DNA of 64,000 nt from Berberis thunbergii (GCA_003290165.1 QNQO01001854.1:124001-188000); one strand, 5' to 3'. Counted from the stretch's first letter, positions 34,640 to 46,076 are shown. Program-made: numbers and translations. Notes: generated from the sequence alone by a model not told the origin.

Positions 34640-37100
34640 TTTTGTGTTTCGTTGGCAAAAAAAAAATGCAGATGTTTTCAAAACATTACAAAGCTCCTTC
34701 AAAACATTTTTCATATCTTAGTCATGTTTAACAGATCTGAACCATACAGAAGAGGGATCATTTGGAATCATGAATCCTTAAAGACAAATACAGATGTTTT
34801 CAAACTAGGCAACCAAAATAGGTGGTAGGGGAGATAGATTAAATAAAATAAAATAAATATATATCTATTTAATACGAGTAATTTTTATCAAGAAAAAATT
34901 TCAGCTACTAGAAATTGAGTTTCTATGCATAAATATTCAAAGAAATAACCAACAAGTCAAATAAAAAGTACTGAAATAAAATGCATATCATAGACACAAA
35001 TTAACCGATCAATGAACACCTGGATAACTCTTTGTTTATTTATTTTTTATATCAGGGGAAAAAGGGATAACTGTTAAGTTTTTTAATATTCACATAAATA
35101 GATAATTGAATTACACTAGCAGCTTCTGCTTCCTTGTTTCTCATACAAGACCTAATTTTATATATTTCAAAGCTCGTCACAATTAAAAGAAAATTGTGTT
35201 AACACTACACCATTATTGGCAATTTGTAACCATAATTAGCATCATATTTTTAGTGATACTCATTGTATTATATTGTATCATGTATTTTCTGTTACTATTC
35301 AAAATTGTAACATTATTAAATTGTCATGTGACATGCACGTGTAAAACAAAGTGTTACTGATTGGGAGAAAAACAAAGTGTTACTTATACTCAAGAGTGGA
35401 ATCGATTTGAAAAAGCTATCTCAAAAAAAAAAATCGATTTGAACATGAATACCTTCCAATGCTCCTTCTAAATTTGATAAGGAAATGCTTGAAATAATAT
35501 TTATTGATCTTAGTCTACTCTTTTAATTTTGTTTAGATTACATGTTTGTTTTTAGATTTAAGCTATACTTAAATCTGGTAAATCACAAAAATAAATTTGA
35601 TAAGGAAATGCTTGAAATAATATTGATTGGTGAAGTTTACAAATATCTAGGAATGGGGTAATGATTAGATGAAATTTAAGGACAAAACACATTGATTATA
35701 TATAGGAATGGGGTAATGATTAGATGAAATTTTTGGCCTCTACTCTACCTTTGCTTGTGTAAAGAGACTTGTAGATGTTTATGTATCAGAGTGTTTGAGC
35801 TAGAGGTTACAAATTCTTGAGAGAGTAGTTTGAGAGAAGACACTTAGTGATATACCATGAATGGGATTTGGCCCTTATAGGTGTGTATGTATGTTTATGT
35901 TTCTCTCTTTGTTTTTGTTTTGACATTAGTTGTGTATGAAAAACTTGGGTTTGATTTGATTGACTTGTAATGGGTTTTTGACAGATTAGAGATCTTGCTT
36001 GAAGTGTGTAAGTGTTTGTTTCTCATCTTTTACTTACTATGGAAGAGTTTTTTGGTACATTTTTTTATGATTGCTTCAACAAGTTTCTTTTTCCATTATT
36101 TCAGATATTTCTTCTCCAACTTTTGTGTTAGTACTTGATTTCAGTAACATTTTCTGGCTGGTAAGATTATGTACTATAGTAGTCCATGCATGTAAACCCC
36201 AAAATGTGCCTTGTTTCATGAGTCTCATTTCACTTATATTTCTTGAGCTCCATTAGTGGATGCATTCCAACTTGTCAAAGAAACTTGTTCCGAAAGCCTG
36301 TCAGAATATATTTTCTAATCCTATCTATGTAGGAATTAAAAATTGTCAACAAGTTGAAGTATTTGATAATTTTGTGGGACTTCAGTGTTGCAGACTTGCA
36401 GAAGCTTTAAAAGATGGTTTCTGTGATATACTCCTATGTCATCCATAAAATTCTGCGTGGTGCTTTTAGAACTTTCACTTGATAAGGACTATATGCTCTA
36501 TTGCGTTACTCCATTGACATCTTATGAAGATACCCTTTACCACCACCAGTTTTTTAAGCATGTACTGTGGTTCTTCCAAGCAGGTAATAAAGGTTCACGT
36601 ATGACGTATCAGCCATGAAAAGATGAATATCTCAGTCTCAGATGAGATAAGTTATTCAGATGTTTGACTTTTGAAAATTTAGGAAGATCAGAATTATGTG
36701 AGAGGAATCAGGTTTGAATTCTATTGGTTCATATGAATGGTAAACATAGGGGCTAAGAACTGACTTTACATTTTAAATCATTTACATCTTCTGGTACATG
36801 TCCTGAAAAGTTCATGAGTTAGGAGCTCCGAAAATGAGCAGCAGATGGCATTTTTTCTTTTTGGTATGGTGAGTATGATGTAGTTCAGCTGTGCAGACAT
36901 CCCTCCTATAGGCATTTGTTGGTACAAGTCTCATTACTGGTGGGCAGAGGTCCCGTAGTTAGAGAACTACCTGAATTACCTGGTTGGTAAATTGGGATGT
37001 TGGTAAACAGTGGCAGGCATGTTTAAATTCTAGTCAAATGGAGGGTTTTCTTTGGACTTTGTGCAGGAATTATTTAAAAGAACTGATTGTAATATTTATC
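34640..37100. other. CACTA-1 interior, upstream of the recognised exons
   Basis: AT-rich. The only frame of note is 36260-36448 (62 codons, with KNCQQVEVFDNFVGLQCC), which I do not recognise; it may be an exon of the same gene, a captured fragment or chance. A stretch at 35203 begins CACTACACCA like the MITE family but has no matching right end. Direct repeats of GGAATGGGGTAATGATTAGATG occur at about 35651 and 35705. Confidence 0.45.
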
Positions 37101-37129
37101 TTTGCTGAAATTTTTTGTGAATTACTAAG

Positions 37130-37355
37130 TATGGAATATGAAGTTGTAGCAAAAGGGAGGGTGGTCATAGATGAGACCCGTGGAGTTTGTCATGGTCGGA
37201 AAGTTGAAGAGCTAGAAGAGAAGGTTTTGGTTGATTCTATTATGAATAATAATGTTGCTTTGTACTTGGGAAGACAAGGAGGTGCAACATGTTTGGGAGA
37301 TATAGGAAAGGGTGGATATGTGGTGTGGTTGAAGACACTAATCAAATATGCATAG
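37130..37355 (+). CDS. DUF8039-like exon of the CACTA-1 gene
   Basis: The frame reads EYEVVAKGRVVIDETRG then VCHGRKVEE, VLVDSIMNNNVALYL, TCLGDIGKGGYVVWLKTLI. This resembles the small domain (DUF8039) that precedes Ulp1-like proteases in plant transposon-borne genes. The exon runs into GTTAGT at about 37356, a likely donor site. The Ulp1-like exons follow 780 bp downstream in the same orientation. Assignment rests on my memory of the pattern and is moderate. Confidence 0.45.
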
Positions 37356-38131
37356 GTTAGTACTTGTTTCAATTTTCTCACATATAAATTCAGCTCTAGT
37401 ATATGGTTTTATCATTTGTCTGTTGAAAGTTGCAGGTTATGAAAACACAAAGAGAGAATACCATTTAAAGGAGCTGAATGGATTTTCGAATAGAACAACT
37501 TCTAGGTATGGCATATTCTAAACCTTTTTATGTATTGTAGTTTATGCATGCAACATCATAACTTGTCAGGATACCATTTAAAGGAGCTGAATGGATGTTC
37601 AAATAGAACAAGTTCTAGCTCCCAAGCATATAAACAGAATGAGATTGTTCGGCTGATAGAATAATGTTTTTCGTATTGAAAAGGTGTGAATGCATTGTTC
37701 ATGAACATGTCGTGGAGATTCTAAAGATCGATGGCTACGTGCCTCAAGCATCGCTTTCTATATAAGGTGATAAAACTAGTAAAATAAATTTATTTGATGT
37801 TAATGTTTTAAAAAACTTTATTTGTCCTTATGCATTGCTTCTTTTTTTAGATGGCCTTAGATAAATTTCAGCATAATGTTTAATATGCCATCTTAATATT
37901 AATGTGGTGTTAACTTGGTTTGTGGAAGGACCTAAAAGAGAAAGCTAGTTATTTTGTTGATTCCTTATGATTATTGAAAGTGCAGTCAAGTATCAATGAT
38001 GGTTAGATATAGTTCAAAGCTAGTAGGATTGTAATACTTTATTAAAAAGATATAGCTCAGTCTTATTGGACCATTTGATATAAATATTTTAGAAAACTTT
38101 ATTTATTCTTATACATTGTTGATTGTTGAAG

Positions 38132-39060
38132 GTATTTGGGTGAAGTCTATCTATCCGAAAATGTCGAGTAAGCGGGGAAGTTTTCTTTTATGTCGCCCCA
38201 TATTACACCTATGCTAGGTAATGGGACATCGTCCAATCATTTGGCCGAATGTTTGTTGAAGCATACAGGAAAAGACCATCTATTATTGGTGCCGCATAAT
38301 GTTGGGTGAGTTCAATATAAATAAGATTCAATTATGTGTTTATTAAGTATCATGATGTCTAAATTTTTTGAAACATTATGCAGTCAACATTGGGTATTGA
38401 TTGATATCAATACCAAAACAGAGATGATATACTTTATGGATCCAGCTCCGGGTACGAAGATCGCACAACGCGTTGATTTGAAAAACTTTGTTGAAAGGTA
38501 AATACATGTTCTAGTTTTATTTTTACATTACAAATGTATACATATTACATATGTATAATATTACTTTATACAAAATATTGCATTGAGAAGTTATCGGACT
38601 CGTCGAGGCGGCTCTATAACAAAGGCTGCAATGAACAGATTTAATTGGGCAAACATTCAGGTAAATATTTTACAGTACTAAAAATTATTTTATATAATAA
38701 GACATGGTTACAAATTGCATATAATTAATTGGATGTTATTTCTCATAGTGTCCAAAGCAGATTGAGATGGATGGCATCCATTGCGGTCATTATATTTGTT
38801 GCTATATTGAGGATCTCTTGAATTCTGGTGATACAAGTATTCCTGTTTATGTAAGTAAATAGTTTTATTGAATTACTTTATTTGTTGATTTTTGAAGTAT
38901 TTGATATCATCTAACTATATATTGATTGTAACTTTTGTATTTGCAGTTTGTTCATAATCAGCCAGTCAAATTTTATTCTCCGAAAAAAGTGGAGAATTTC
39001 GTAATCAATTGGTCAGGATACTTGTACAACCGATTTCTCAAGGAGAAAATGGAAAGCTGA
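38132..39060 (+). CDS. Ulp1-like (C48) cysteine protease domain, five exons
   Basis: Exons at 38132-38305, 38384-38497, 38588-38660, 38749-38850 and 38947-39060 join in frame, each with GT-AG borders, and give an unbroken C-terminal protease domain of about 190 residues ending in TGA at 39058-39060. The catalytic pattern is present: HW in VGQHWVLIDI, Asp in IYFMDP, Gln in CPKQ and Cys in GIHCGHYICCYIEDL. The family removes SUMO-like modifiers from proteins; transposon-borne members have no proven role. The N-terminal exons are uncertain (see the exon at 37130). Unlike most transposon genes in this window, no stop or frameshift is seen. Confidence 0.8.
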
Positions 39061-39299
39061 AGCAAAACATTTTAATTATGCCTGTAGTTTAAGATATTTA
39101 TTAGTATTGTGCTACGAACAAATATATATGATAGCATATTAACAATTTTGTATGAATGCTTAAATTATATTTTGAATGAATGAGAAACAGTTAGTTATCA
39201 TGTTGTGTCTTTATTGATTGATTGAACGTTGTCATTATTATATTAAATATTATATTTAACCCAGAAAATCGGTATCGGAAAAATAGAAAAAACAAATCA

Positions 39300-39747
39300 A
39301 ATAACATATATACTACAATAGCGCTTCTTTTAGCGCTATCTAAGAACAATGTAATTACTTCCATAACGCTTATTTATGCGTTATCTTAGCAGATAAACAA
39401 ATCTAATTTAAAAAATTCATTTAAATTAAATAGCGCATAAAAAAGCGCTATGGTAGTTAATAAAAAAAATTCACCAAAATTAAATGAAGCTAATTAAAAA
39501 AAATCAACAAAATTAAATAGCGCTCATCAAAGCGCTATTCAAGCTAATTTAAAAAAAAAAATTAGCGCTTACATAGCGCTTTCTAAGGCGCTATTGAAGT
39601 TAATTAAAAAAAAAATCAACGCTTAGATAGCGCTTAATAAAGCGCTATCTAACGAAGCGCTATTCGAGTACGCGCCTTGCATAGCGCCTTTTTGAGCGCT
39701 ATCTAAGCCTATTTTTAAGCGCTATGCAAGCCTATACTTGTAGTAGT
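39300..39747. repeat. Right subterminal repeats of CACTA-1
   Basis: AGCGCTAT and TAGCGC words in both orientations, denser towards the end, with A/T-rich spacers; mirror image of the left side. Confidence 0.88.
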
Positions 39748-39751
39748 GACT

Positions 39752-40448
39752 GCTGATCACATCAGATAAAGACCCTAAATTGGTATGACACTTTTGAAGG
39801 ACCTTATGGAGAAAAATGGGAACTAAGCTATAATTCAGTTCCTCACATCATCCTCACACTGATGGTCTGACCGAAGCTGGGAACCGTAGTCTAGGAAATC
39901 TTCTACGAAGATTGGTGGGCAAGAACATGTGTCATTGGGATCTCACTCTTCCTCAAGCAGAATTTTCCTATAATCGATCTGTAAGCCAAACAATTGGGAT
40001 GAGTCCTTTCCTAACAGTCTATGGTAGGAATCCTTTGAGTCCCCTCGACTTAGCTCCACTTGCTGCAAACTATCAATTCAGTGGGGATGTCGCTGAACAA
40101 ACCAACCACATCAAGAAGCTGCATGAGCAGGTAAGAGATCACATCATGAAGCAAAATGAGAAGTACCAATGGCAAGCTAATAAGCACAGAAAATCGGCTA
40201 CGTTTAAAGAAGGAGATTTGGTATGGATTCATCTTTGCCGGAAATGATTTCCTCGAGGCAAGCATGCAAAGTTAAAACCACTAGCCAATGGTCCTTTCAA
40301 AGTACTTAATCGGATAAGAGAAAATGCTTATAAGATCGAGCTTCTAGGAGATTATGGTGTGTCAGTAACATTCAATGTCGCAGATCTTTCTCCATTCGTC
40401 GATGACAAGTGTGACGAGAACTCAGAAACGAGTTCACGCAAAGTGTAA
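39752..40448 (+). pseudogene. Gypsy C integrase, second part
   Basis: Resumes the integrase frame cut at 33857. It shows HTDGLTEAGNRSLGNLLR (the catalytic Glu region is altered), AEFSYNRSVSQTIGMSPF, YGRNPLSPLDL and FKEGDLVWIHL, then after a stop KHAKLKPLANGPFKVL and NVADLSPF, the usual integrase C-terminal GPY/F-like region. Ends with TAA at 40446-40448. Confidence 0.88.
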
Positions 40449-40516
40449 GCGTATGACACCAAATCCAATCCATCCATATGAACATGTTTGAACTTCATTT
40501 GGTTAAGTGAAGGGCT

Positions 40517-40927
40517 TGATGCATTCACCTTGGAACTTGATGCATTCATGTATTTTAAAGTAATTTATGATTGTCATTAATTAAGATACATATATTAGTA
40601 TTAATTAGGGATGAGCCTATTCATGGAAGGATGTTCCATGATTCCTATATAAGCTAGTCCCTAATAAGGATGAAATGGCAACTCAGATTGTAAATTCAGA
40701 ATATATTGTTAGTGAAGAGTGTTCTTCCTAATACTCTAATATCTTTGGTGGATTCCATAGAGTGACGAGTTTCTATCTCTTATCTCTTTGGTGGATTTCT
40801 TAGAGTGGCGAGATATCTATGATCTTCTTAATTTTATCTCTTAGTGAATTCCTTGAGTGGCGAGTATTCCTTATCATTTCGCATCTGCGAAATTACATCA
40901 TAACATCCTTTCATTTGTTCGGTGTCA
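40517..40927 (+). repeat. Probable 3' LTR of Gypsy C
   Basis: 411 bp from TGATGCATTC to GGTGTCA, following a purine-rich AAGTGAAGGG. It includes TATATAAGC at about 40650 and three degenerate repeats of CTTTGGTGGATTCC..GAGTGGCGAG (40742-40872). No partner LTR is present in the window, so the boundaries are inferred. Confidence 0.5.
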
Positions 40928-41176
40928 GGATCTTTTTGTGTCAATGTTTGGCTTTAGTCGGATTGTGAGTATGGAAAGATTTTGTGGAAGGTTTCTTAAG
41001 ATCATAGATGTGCCTCTTATAGTTTGAATTTTTATTGTTTTGAAAGGACAATTTTTTTTCTCGAGTTAAGTCGTAATGTACCCCCGACTAGTATGCATAT
41101 CAATTTATTTGACAAGTAATAAAGGTCTAACATCCTATAGTTGCCCCTCCGTACCGGAGGTTATTTAAAAAAAATT
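40928..41176 (+). mobile_element. 5'-truncated L1 tail (second L1 copy)
   Basis: The last 75 bp (GACAAGTAATAAAGGTCTAA ... CCGGAGGTTATTTAAAAAAAA) align with the 3' end of the large L1 LINE on the opposite strand (4398-4470), including the CTCC..GGAGG hairpin just before the poly(A). Only the 3' UTR is left. The left boundary is a guess, and I see no TSD. Confidence 0.6.
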
Positions 41177-41515
41177 GGTTAATTTTCACCAAAACAAAAT
41201 TTCTGAAGAAATGTTTGTGAATTATCCTAAGAAAATGTTTGTGAATTTACTTTCACAATTTTTATTGAAAACATAAAATTTAAATTCGATATGACAATAG
41301 TGGAGGAGGAGTTTTACATTTGTATATTGATAAAACTTTTTAATAGTCCTTATTCTTTAAAAAAATTGATTCAAGCGATCGAGCATGAGGAACACACGTG
41401 CTTGAAAGCTGGTGATTTAAAGTGTGTTTTCATTTAGAAATTTACTCTCAATATGATGTGATTTGCAATGCTTGGCCGATTTATTAACCACCAGCAACCT
41501 GAATAACCACCATGC
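41177..41515. other. Unassigned flank left of the MITE
   Basis: No frame or repeat recognised; AT-rich resident sequence. Confidence 0.45.
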
Positions 41516-41691
41516 AATCACTACACCAAATTGGCATATTTGTAACAACTTAAAAAAGAGTAACACTTTTGAGCTATTACAATCCATCAAACAATTTCAA
41601 GTCAAAACTAAATTTAGTCAACAAAATGAAAAATAGGTACACAAAAAAAAAAGTGATACAATAAATTAGATCGCCATGAATAACATCACTT

Positions 41692-42050
41692 CACTACAAA
41701 AAAAAGATGCAATAGCTACAAATACTAGAGACAGAATTAAAAAAAACGTCTCTAATTAAAAGATTTGCGACGGCAAAAAACCGTCACTAATTCTTTTAGT
41801 AACTGCCGAAACCAAAAATCTTAAAAATTGTGCTTGTGATGGGAAACCGTGGCTAAATCAAAATAAACCGTCGCTAATTAAAACATTTGCGACGGCATTT
41901 TAGCTGTCGCTAAGTTTTACAAATAAACTGTGATTGTGACGAGAAAACCGTGGCTAAATGTAGAACAAACTGTAGCTAATTAAATCATTTGTGACGGTAA
42001 ATTAGTTGTCGCTAAGTCTTACAAATAAAATTGGTAGCTACAGTATAAGC
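41692..42050. repeat. Left subterminal repeats of CACTA-3
   Basis: Tandem, degenerate units of about 60-70 bp: TTTGCGACGGCAAAA..CCGTCACTAATT, GGGAAACCGTGGCTAAAT, GCTGTCGCTAAG. Further left-end units follow the RTE insertion (44143-44218) and CACTA-2 (54908-55000). Confidence 0.85.
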
Positions 42051-42053
42051 CGT

Positions 42054-42080
42054 CCCCACCCTCAGTTTCAGAGGGTGGGG
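42054..42080. other. Perfect 10-bp inverted repeat at the RTE 5' junction
   Basis: CCCCACCCTC, seven bases, GAGGGTGGGG. It lies exactly where the CACTA-3 subterminal repeat stops and the RTE sequence starts. Confidence 0.85.
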
Positions 42081-42082
42081 AG

Positions 42083-44118
42083 AATCTAGAACCAAAGGAT
42101 AGGACTGGTAGCGCGGATCTTTTTGAACATTTGGCAAACTGAATAAGAAGATGTGCGAAGGAAGAGTTAGGACAGGCCAAAAGAGGAGGTTTCTATGATA
42201 AGGAGACATGGTGGTGGAACGCGGATGTGCAACAAACCATTGCGGAAAAGAAAAGATGCTTTAAGGCGTGACAAAAAGATAGGTGCCTAAAGTCTTATGA
42301 GCTTTATAAGCAGGCTAAGAAGTTGAGTAGTAGAGCAGTAGGGGAAGCTAAGAAGAGAGTGTATGATGCTCTTTATAATAGGCTAGGTACGAAGGAAGGG
42401 GAGAATGATATTTTCAAGATAGCGAGGGCTAGAGAACGAAAAACTAGGGACTTGAGTCATGTTAAGTGTGTTAAGCATGATGATGGAAGAGTCTTAATGC
42501 AGGATAAAGCTATTTTAGATAGATGGAAGGATTACTTTTGGAACCTACTCAATGGAACACATGTAGGGGAGTTAAACTTGGAGGGGTATGCTTCACAGGA
42601 AGGGAGAGATCGCGTGTTCCATCGCAAAGTTAGTGCCACAAAAGTGAGAGAAGTTTTAAAAAGAATGAAGACAGGGAAGGCCTTTGGACCGGATGATATA
42701 CCAATTGAAGCATGAAAATGTCTGGGAGAAGTTGGGATTCAATGGCTAACTAAGCTCTTTAATAGGATTCTGGAAAATAGAAAAATGCCAGATTCATGGA
42801 GGCATAGCATTGTGGTACCAATTTATAAGAACAAAGGGGATATCCAGAATTGCTCGAACTATAGAGGGATAAAGCTTATGAGTCATACGATGAAACTTTG
42901 GGAGAGGGTTATAGAACAAAGACTTAGGAGTTTAACCACGATTTCGGAGAATCAATTTGGATTTATGCCAGGTAGGTCTACTACGGAGGCCATCTTCCTG
43001 CTTAGGCAAACTGTAGAAAAATATAGAGAGGCACGTAAGAGTTTGCATATGGTTTTTATTGATCTGGAGAAAGCATATGATAGGGTCCCCAGGGAGTTAA
43101 TTTGGTGGGTGCTTGAAAGGAAGAAAGTGTCTCAATGTTATGTCGATATCATTAAGGATATGTATGAAGGGGTTGTAACAAGTGTTCGCTCAGTAGGTGG
43201 GATGTCTAGTGAATTTCCAGTGACAGTAGGACTACATCAAGGGTCGGCGTTAAGTCCATATCTCTTTGCTTTGGTAATGGATGAGTTGACGAGACATCTG
43301 CAAGAAGATGTACCTTGGTGCATGTTATTTGCAGATGATATTGTCTTGATGGATGAGACTAGTGCAGGTTTAGGTCAGAAACTAGTTAAGTGGCAGGAGG
43401 TTTTAGAGAGTAAAGGTTTTAGAATTAGCCGTTCGAAGACGGAGCATCTAGTGTGCAACTTTGGGTGTGAACCAAGAGGGAGAAGTAATGCAATTGAGAT
43501 CGAAGGTGTCGAGGTCCCGGAGTGTGAGGCTTTTCGATACCTAGGGTCTATAATTCAAAAGAATGGGGCTATTGGAGCAGATGTAGACCACAGGATTAAA
43601 GCTGGTTGGTTGAAATGGCGAATGGCGTCAGGAGTATTGTGTGATAGAAGGATGCCTGCAAGGCTAAAAGGGAAATGCTATAAGACCATTGTTCGACCAG
43701 CCATGCTATACGGTTCAGAATGTTGGGCTACTACGGGACAACATACGCATAGGATGGCAGTAGAAAAATGCGTATGTTAAGGTGAATGTGTGGTAAAACT
43801 CGTAAGGATAAAATTAGAAATGAAAGAATTAGGAGATACTTAGGTGTAGCGTCCATAGAGGAAAAAATTAGAGAAAGACGTTTAACTTAGTTTGGTTATG
43901 TGCGGAGGAGACCAAGCACGGCGCCAATTAGAAAATGTTTAGATTGGCAAGTTAATGGAGGGTGTAGACGGAGGGGACGACCGTTGAAAACTTGGATGAA
44001 GACGGTGAATGACAATATCATTGAGCTTGGATTAGGTGAGGAAATGTGGGAAGATCGCATTGCTTGGAGAACCAAAATTCATGTAGCCGACCCCGAAAAT
44101 CTCGGGAATGGGCTTTGA
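42083..44118 (+). pseudogene. RTE reverse transcriptase
   Basis: Motifs in order: DRWKDYFWNLLN, KMKTGKAFGPDDIPIEA, a TGA at 42713-42715 where TGG is expected, then SWRHSIVVPIYKNKGD, NYRGIKLMSHTMKLWERV, QFGFMPGRSTTEAIFLLR, FIDLEKAYDRVPRE, GLHQGSALSPYLFALVMD and an intact FADD (about 43328-43339), followed by SEFRYLGS-like FRYLGSIIQKNG. A frameshift near 43770 and another TGA separate the C-terminal part (43900-44118; RRGRPLKTWM). Few changes separate it from an intact frame. Confidence 0.92.
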
Positions 44119-44239
44119 TGATGATGATGATATATATATATATATATATAAAATTTAGCCACGGTATATTATCTGTCACTAAGTTTTACAAATAAAATTT
44201 GGTAGCTACGGTATAATTCACTACTAAAAAAAATCCCCT

Positions 44240-45610
44240 TTTGCGACGACTCGTAGCGCGACAAGGGAAGTTTTGTCTCTCAAAATTATCATGGCGCGAC
44301 GACATATTTAATATTGTCATGCAAGTACAAAAAATAGCTAACTACTTAACGCAACGAGCGGTTTCGTCGAGTCATAACCTCTGTCGCGACACAGTTACAT
44401 CCTTCGTCGCATACCTAATATGCGACAACGTGTCGTTGCTTACAACCAAATATTTCGTCACCCTAAAATACCTAGGGCTACGTGTCGACCACTTTAAATG
44501 ACCAACTTTAATATCCTCTGGCGACACACTATTTCGTCGCCTCAATATAGCTTATGCGACACACTAAAAGCCTTCGTCGCCTAAAGTTTGCCACTTTGAA
44601 CAACACCCTAGGGCGACAAACTTTGTCATTGCCTAAAGATATCTTACGCGACGAAGCGGAAAGCTTCGTTGCCTAAAGTATTCACAACAAAAATACATCC
44701 TAGGGCGACAAACTTTGTCGTCGCCTGAAGATATCTTAAGCGACGAATTGGAAAGCTACGTCGCCTAAAGTCTTCCCAACAAAGATACATCCTAGAGTGA
44801 CAAACGTCGTCGTCTCTTAAAGATAGTGTACGCGATGAATAGGAACCCTTCGTCGCATCAAGTATTCACAACAAAGATTCATCGCTTAAAGAGAGCCGGT
44901 TCATTGCCTAAACCATCCTAGGGCGACAAACTTTGTCGTCGCCTGAAGATATCTTACGCGATGAATTGGAAAGCTTCGTCGCCTAAAGTCTTACATCCTA
45001 GGGCAAAAAACTTTGTCGTCACCTAAAGATATCTTTCGAGACGAAGAGGAACGCTTCGTCGCATCAAGTACTCACAACAAAGATTCCTCGCTTAAAGAGA
45101 GTCGGTTCATCGCCTAAAACATCCTAGGGCAACAAACTTTGTCGTCGCCTGAAGATATCTTACGCGACGAATTGGAAAGCTTCGTCGCCTAAAGTCTTAC
45201 ATCCTAGGGCGACAAACTTTATCGTCGCCTGAAGATATCTTGCGCGACGAAGTGGAATGCTTCGTCGTAACAAGTACTCACAACAAAGATTCCTCACTTA
45301 AAGGGAGTCGGTTCATCGCCTAAAACATCCTAGGGCGACAAACATTGTCGTCGCCTAAAGATATCTTACGCGACGATTTGGAAAGATTCGTTTCCTAAAG
45401 TTTTACATCCTAGGGCGACAAACATCAACGTCGCCTAAAGATAGCGTACACGACGAATACGAACCCTTCGTCGCATCAAGTACTCACAACAAAGATTTGT
45501 CACTTAAAGAGAACCGGTTCATCGCCTAAAACATCCTAGGGCGACAAACTTTGTTGTCGCCTGAAGTCTTCCCAACAAAGATGTGTCGCTTAAAGCGAGC
45601 AGGCTCGTCG
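44240..45610. repeat. Left subterminal repeats of CACTA-2
   Basis: Tandem, degenerate units of roughly 80-110 bp (CATCCTAGGGCGACAAACTT, GTCGTCGCCTGAAGATATCT, TACGCGACGAATTGGAAAGC). They are probable binding sites for the element's DNA-binding protein. The CCTAGGGCGACAAACTT core occurs about eight times. Confidence 0.88.
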
Positions 45611-46076
45611 CATAAGCTATGACCTATTCATCTTCTCCATGAATTAGAATAATCAGGTCTGCGTTTTTCACTAGTTTCTTCTCTCATTTTATTCTTTTTC
45701 TCTGCTAGATTGATTTGTCTCACTATATACTCCAAACTTCTAGCACTTAATTAGGCTTCGTCTTCTCTTTGTGTCGCCGGCGCCGGCCACACCTCCAATC
45801 TTCTCTCTCTTTCATTTGGAAAACGGTGAGAAAATTGCTAATTTTTTTATTTTTTGAAATTTCATGAAATTAGGTTGCTATCTTGTGAATTTTTGGGAGT
45901 GTCTCACATTGTTTTTCAAGTGCATACTAGATATTTATTAATTAATAATATCTACATCGTCCACTTGAAGAATTGTAATTATGCTGCTGAAGTTTTCCAC
46001 ATTGAAACCTAATCGCATTAGTGTCATTAACTCTCTTTAATTCTCATGTTTTGTTTATAAACTGAAAATAGGCGTA
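45611..46076 (+). promoter_or_regulatory. Upstream region of the CACTA-2 transposase gene
   Basis: Between the repeats and the start codon. It holds a pyrimidine-rich TTCTCTCTCTTTC stretch and a probable first intron (donor ACGGTGAGAAA at about 45823, acceptor just before 46077). It is the likely promoter and untranslated first exon. Confidence 0.5.

Larger units (their letters stand above)
33858..39748 (+). mobile_element. CACTA-1 element carrying a Ulp1-like protease gene, no transposase
   Basis: 5891 bp with terminal inverted repeats CACTACTACAA (11 bp perfect, similarity extending about ten bases more), TSD ACT, and dense subterminal repeats of AGCGCTAT at both ends. Removing it restores an unbroken integrase frame in Gypsy C. 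It carries no TNP2-like transposase. Inside are a minisatellite, a DUF8039-like exon and a five-exon C48 protease region. It would depend on a transposase supplied elsewhere; CACTA-2 in this window has different subterminal repeats and is broken, so it is an unlikely source. Confidence 0.94.
31490..40927 (+). mobile_element. Gypsy element C (chromovirus-like), 5'-truncated, interrupted by CACTA-1
   Basis: Coding remnants run from the protease C-terminus (about 31590) through RT, RNase H and integrase to a probable 3' LTR. Gag, the 5' LTR and the primer site are missing; I found no copy of the 3' LTR upstream. The integrase is split by CACTA-1 at 33858-39748 with TSD ACT. Without CACTA-1 it is about 3.5 kb. 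Confidence 0.85.
42054..44150 (+). mobile_element. RTE-type LINE, 5'-truncated
   Basis: A non-LTR element with the reverse transcriptase and C-terminal region of an RTE-type LINE, ending in (GAT)n/(AT)n simple sequence (44117-44150), the usual 3' end of this group instead of poly(A). The endonuclease is missing. It inserted into the left subterminal repeats of CACTA-3; the 5' boundary is approximate. Confidence 0.88.

Noticed and set aside
35203..35345. Possible third CACTACACC MITE inside CACTA-1
   Set aside because: The first ten bases match and the AT-rich body is vaguely alike, but no inverted right end or AAT TSD could be found.
36071..36618. Three short frames in the CACTA-1 interior as a captured gene
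   Set aside because: I recognise no family, there are stops between them and no clear splice sites; at most a candidate exon.
44600..45600. Regular repeats that could suggest a CRISPR array
   Set aside because: Plant nuclear context, units and spacers both repeated and degenerate, next to a CACTA terminus; these are subterminal repeats.
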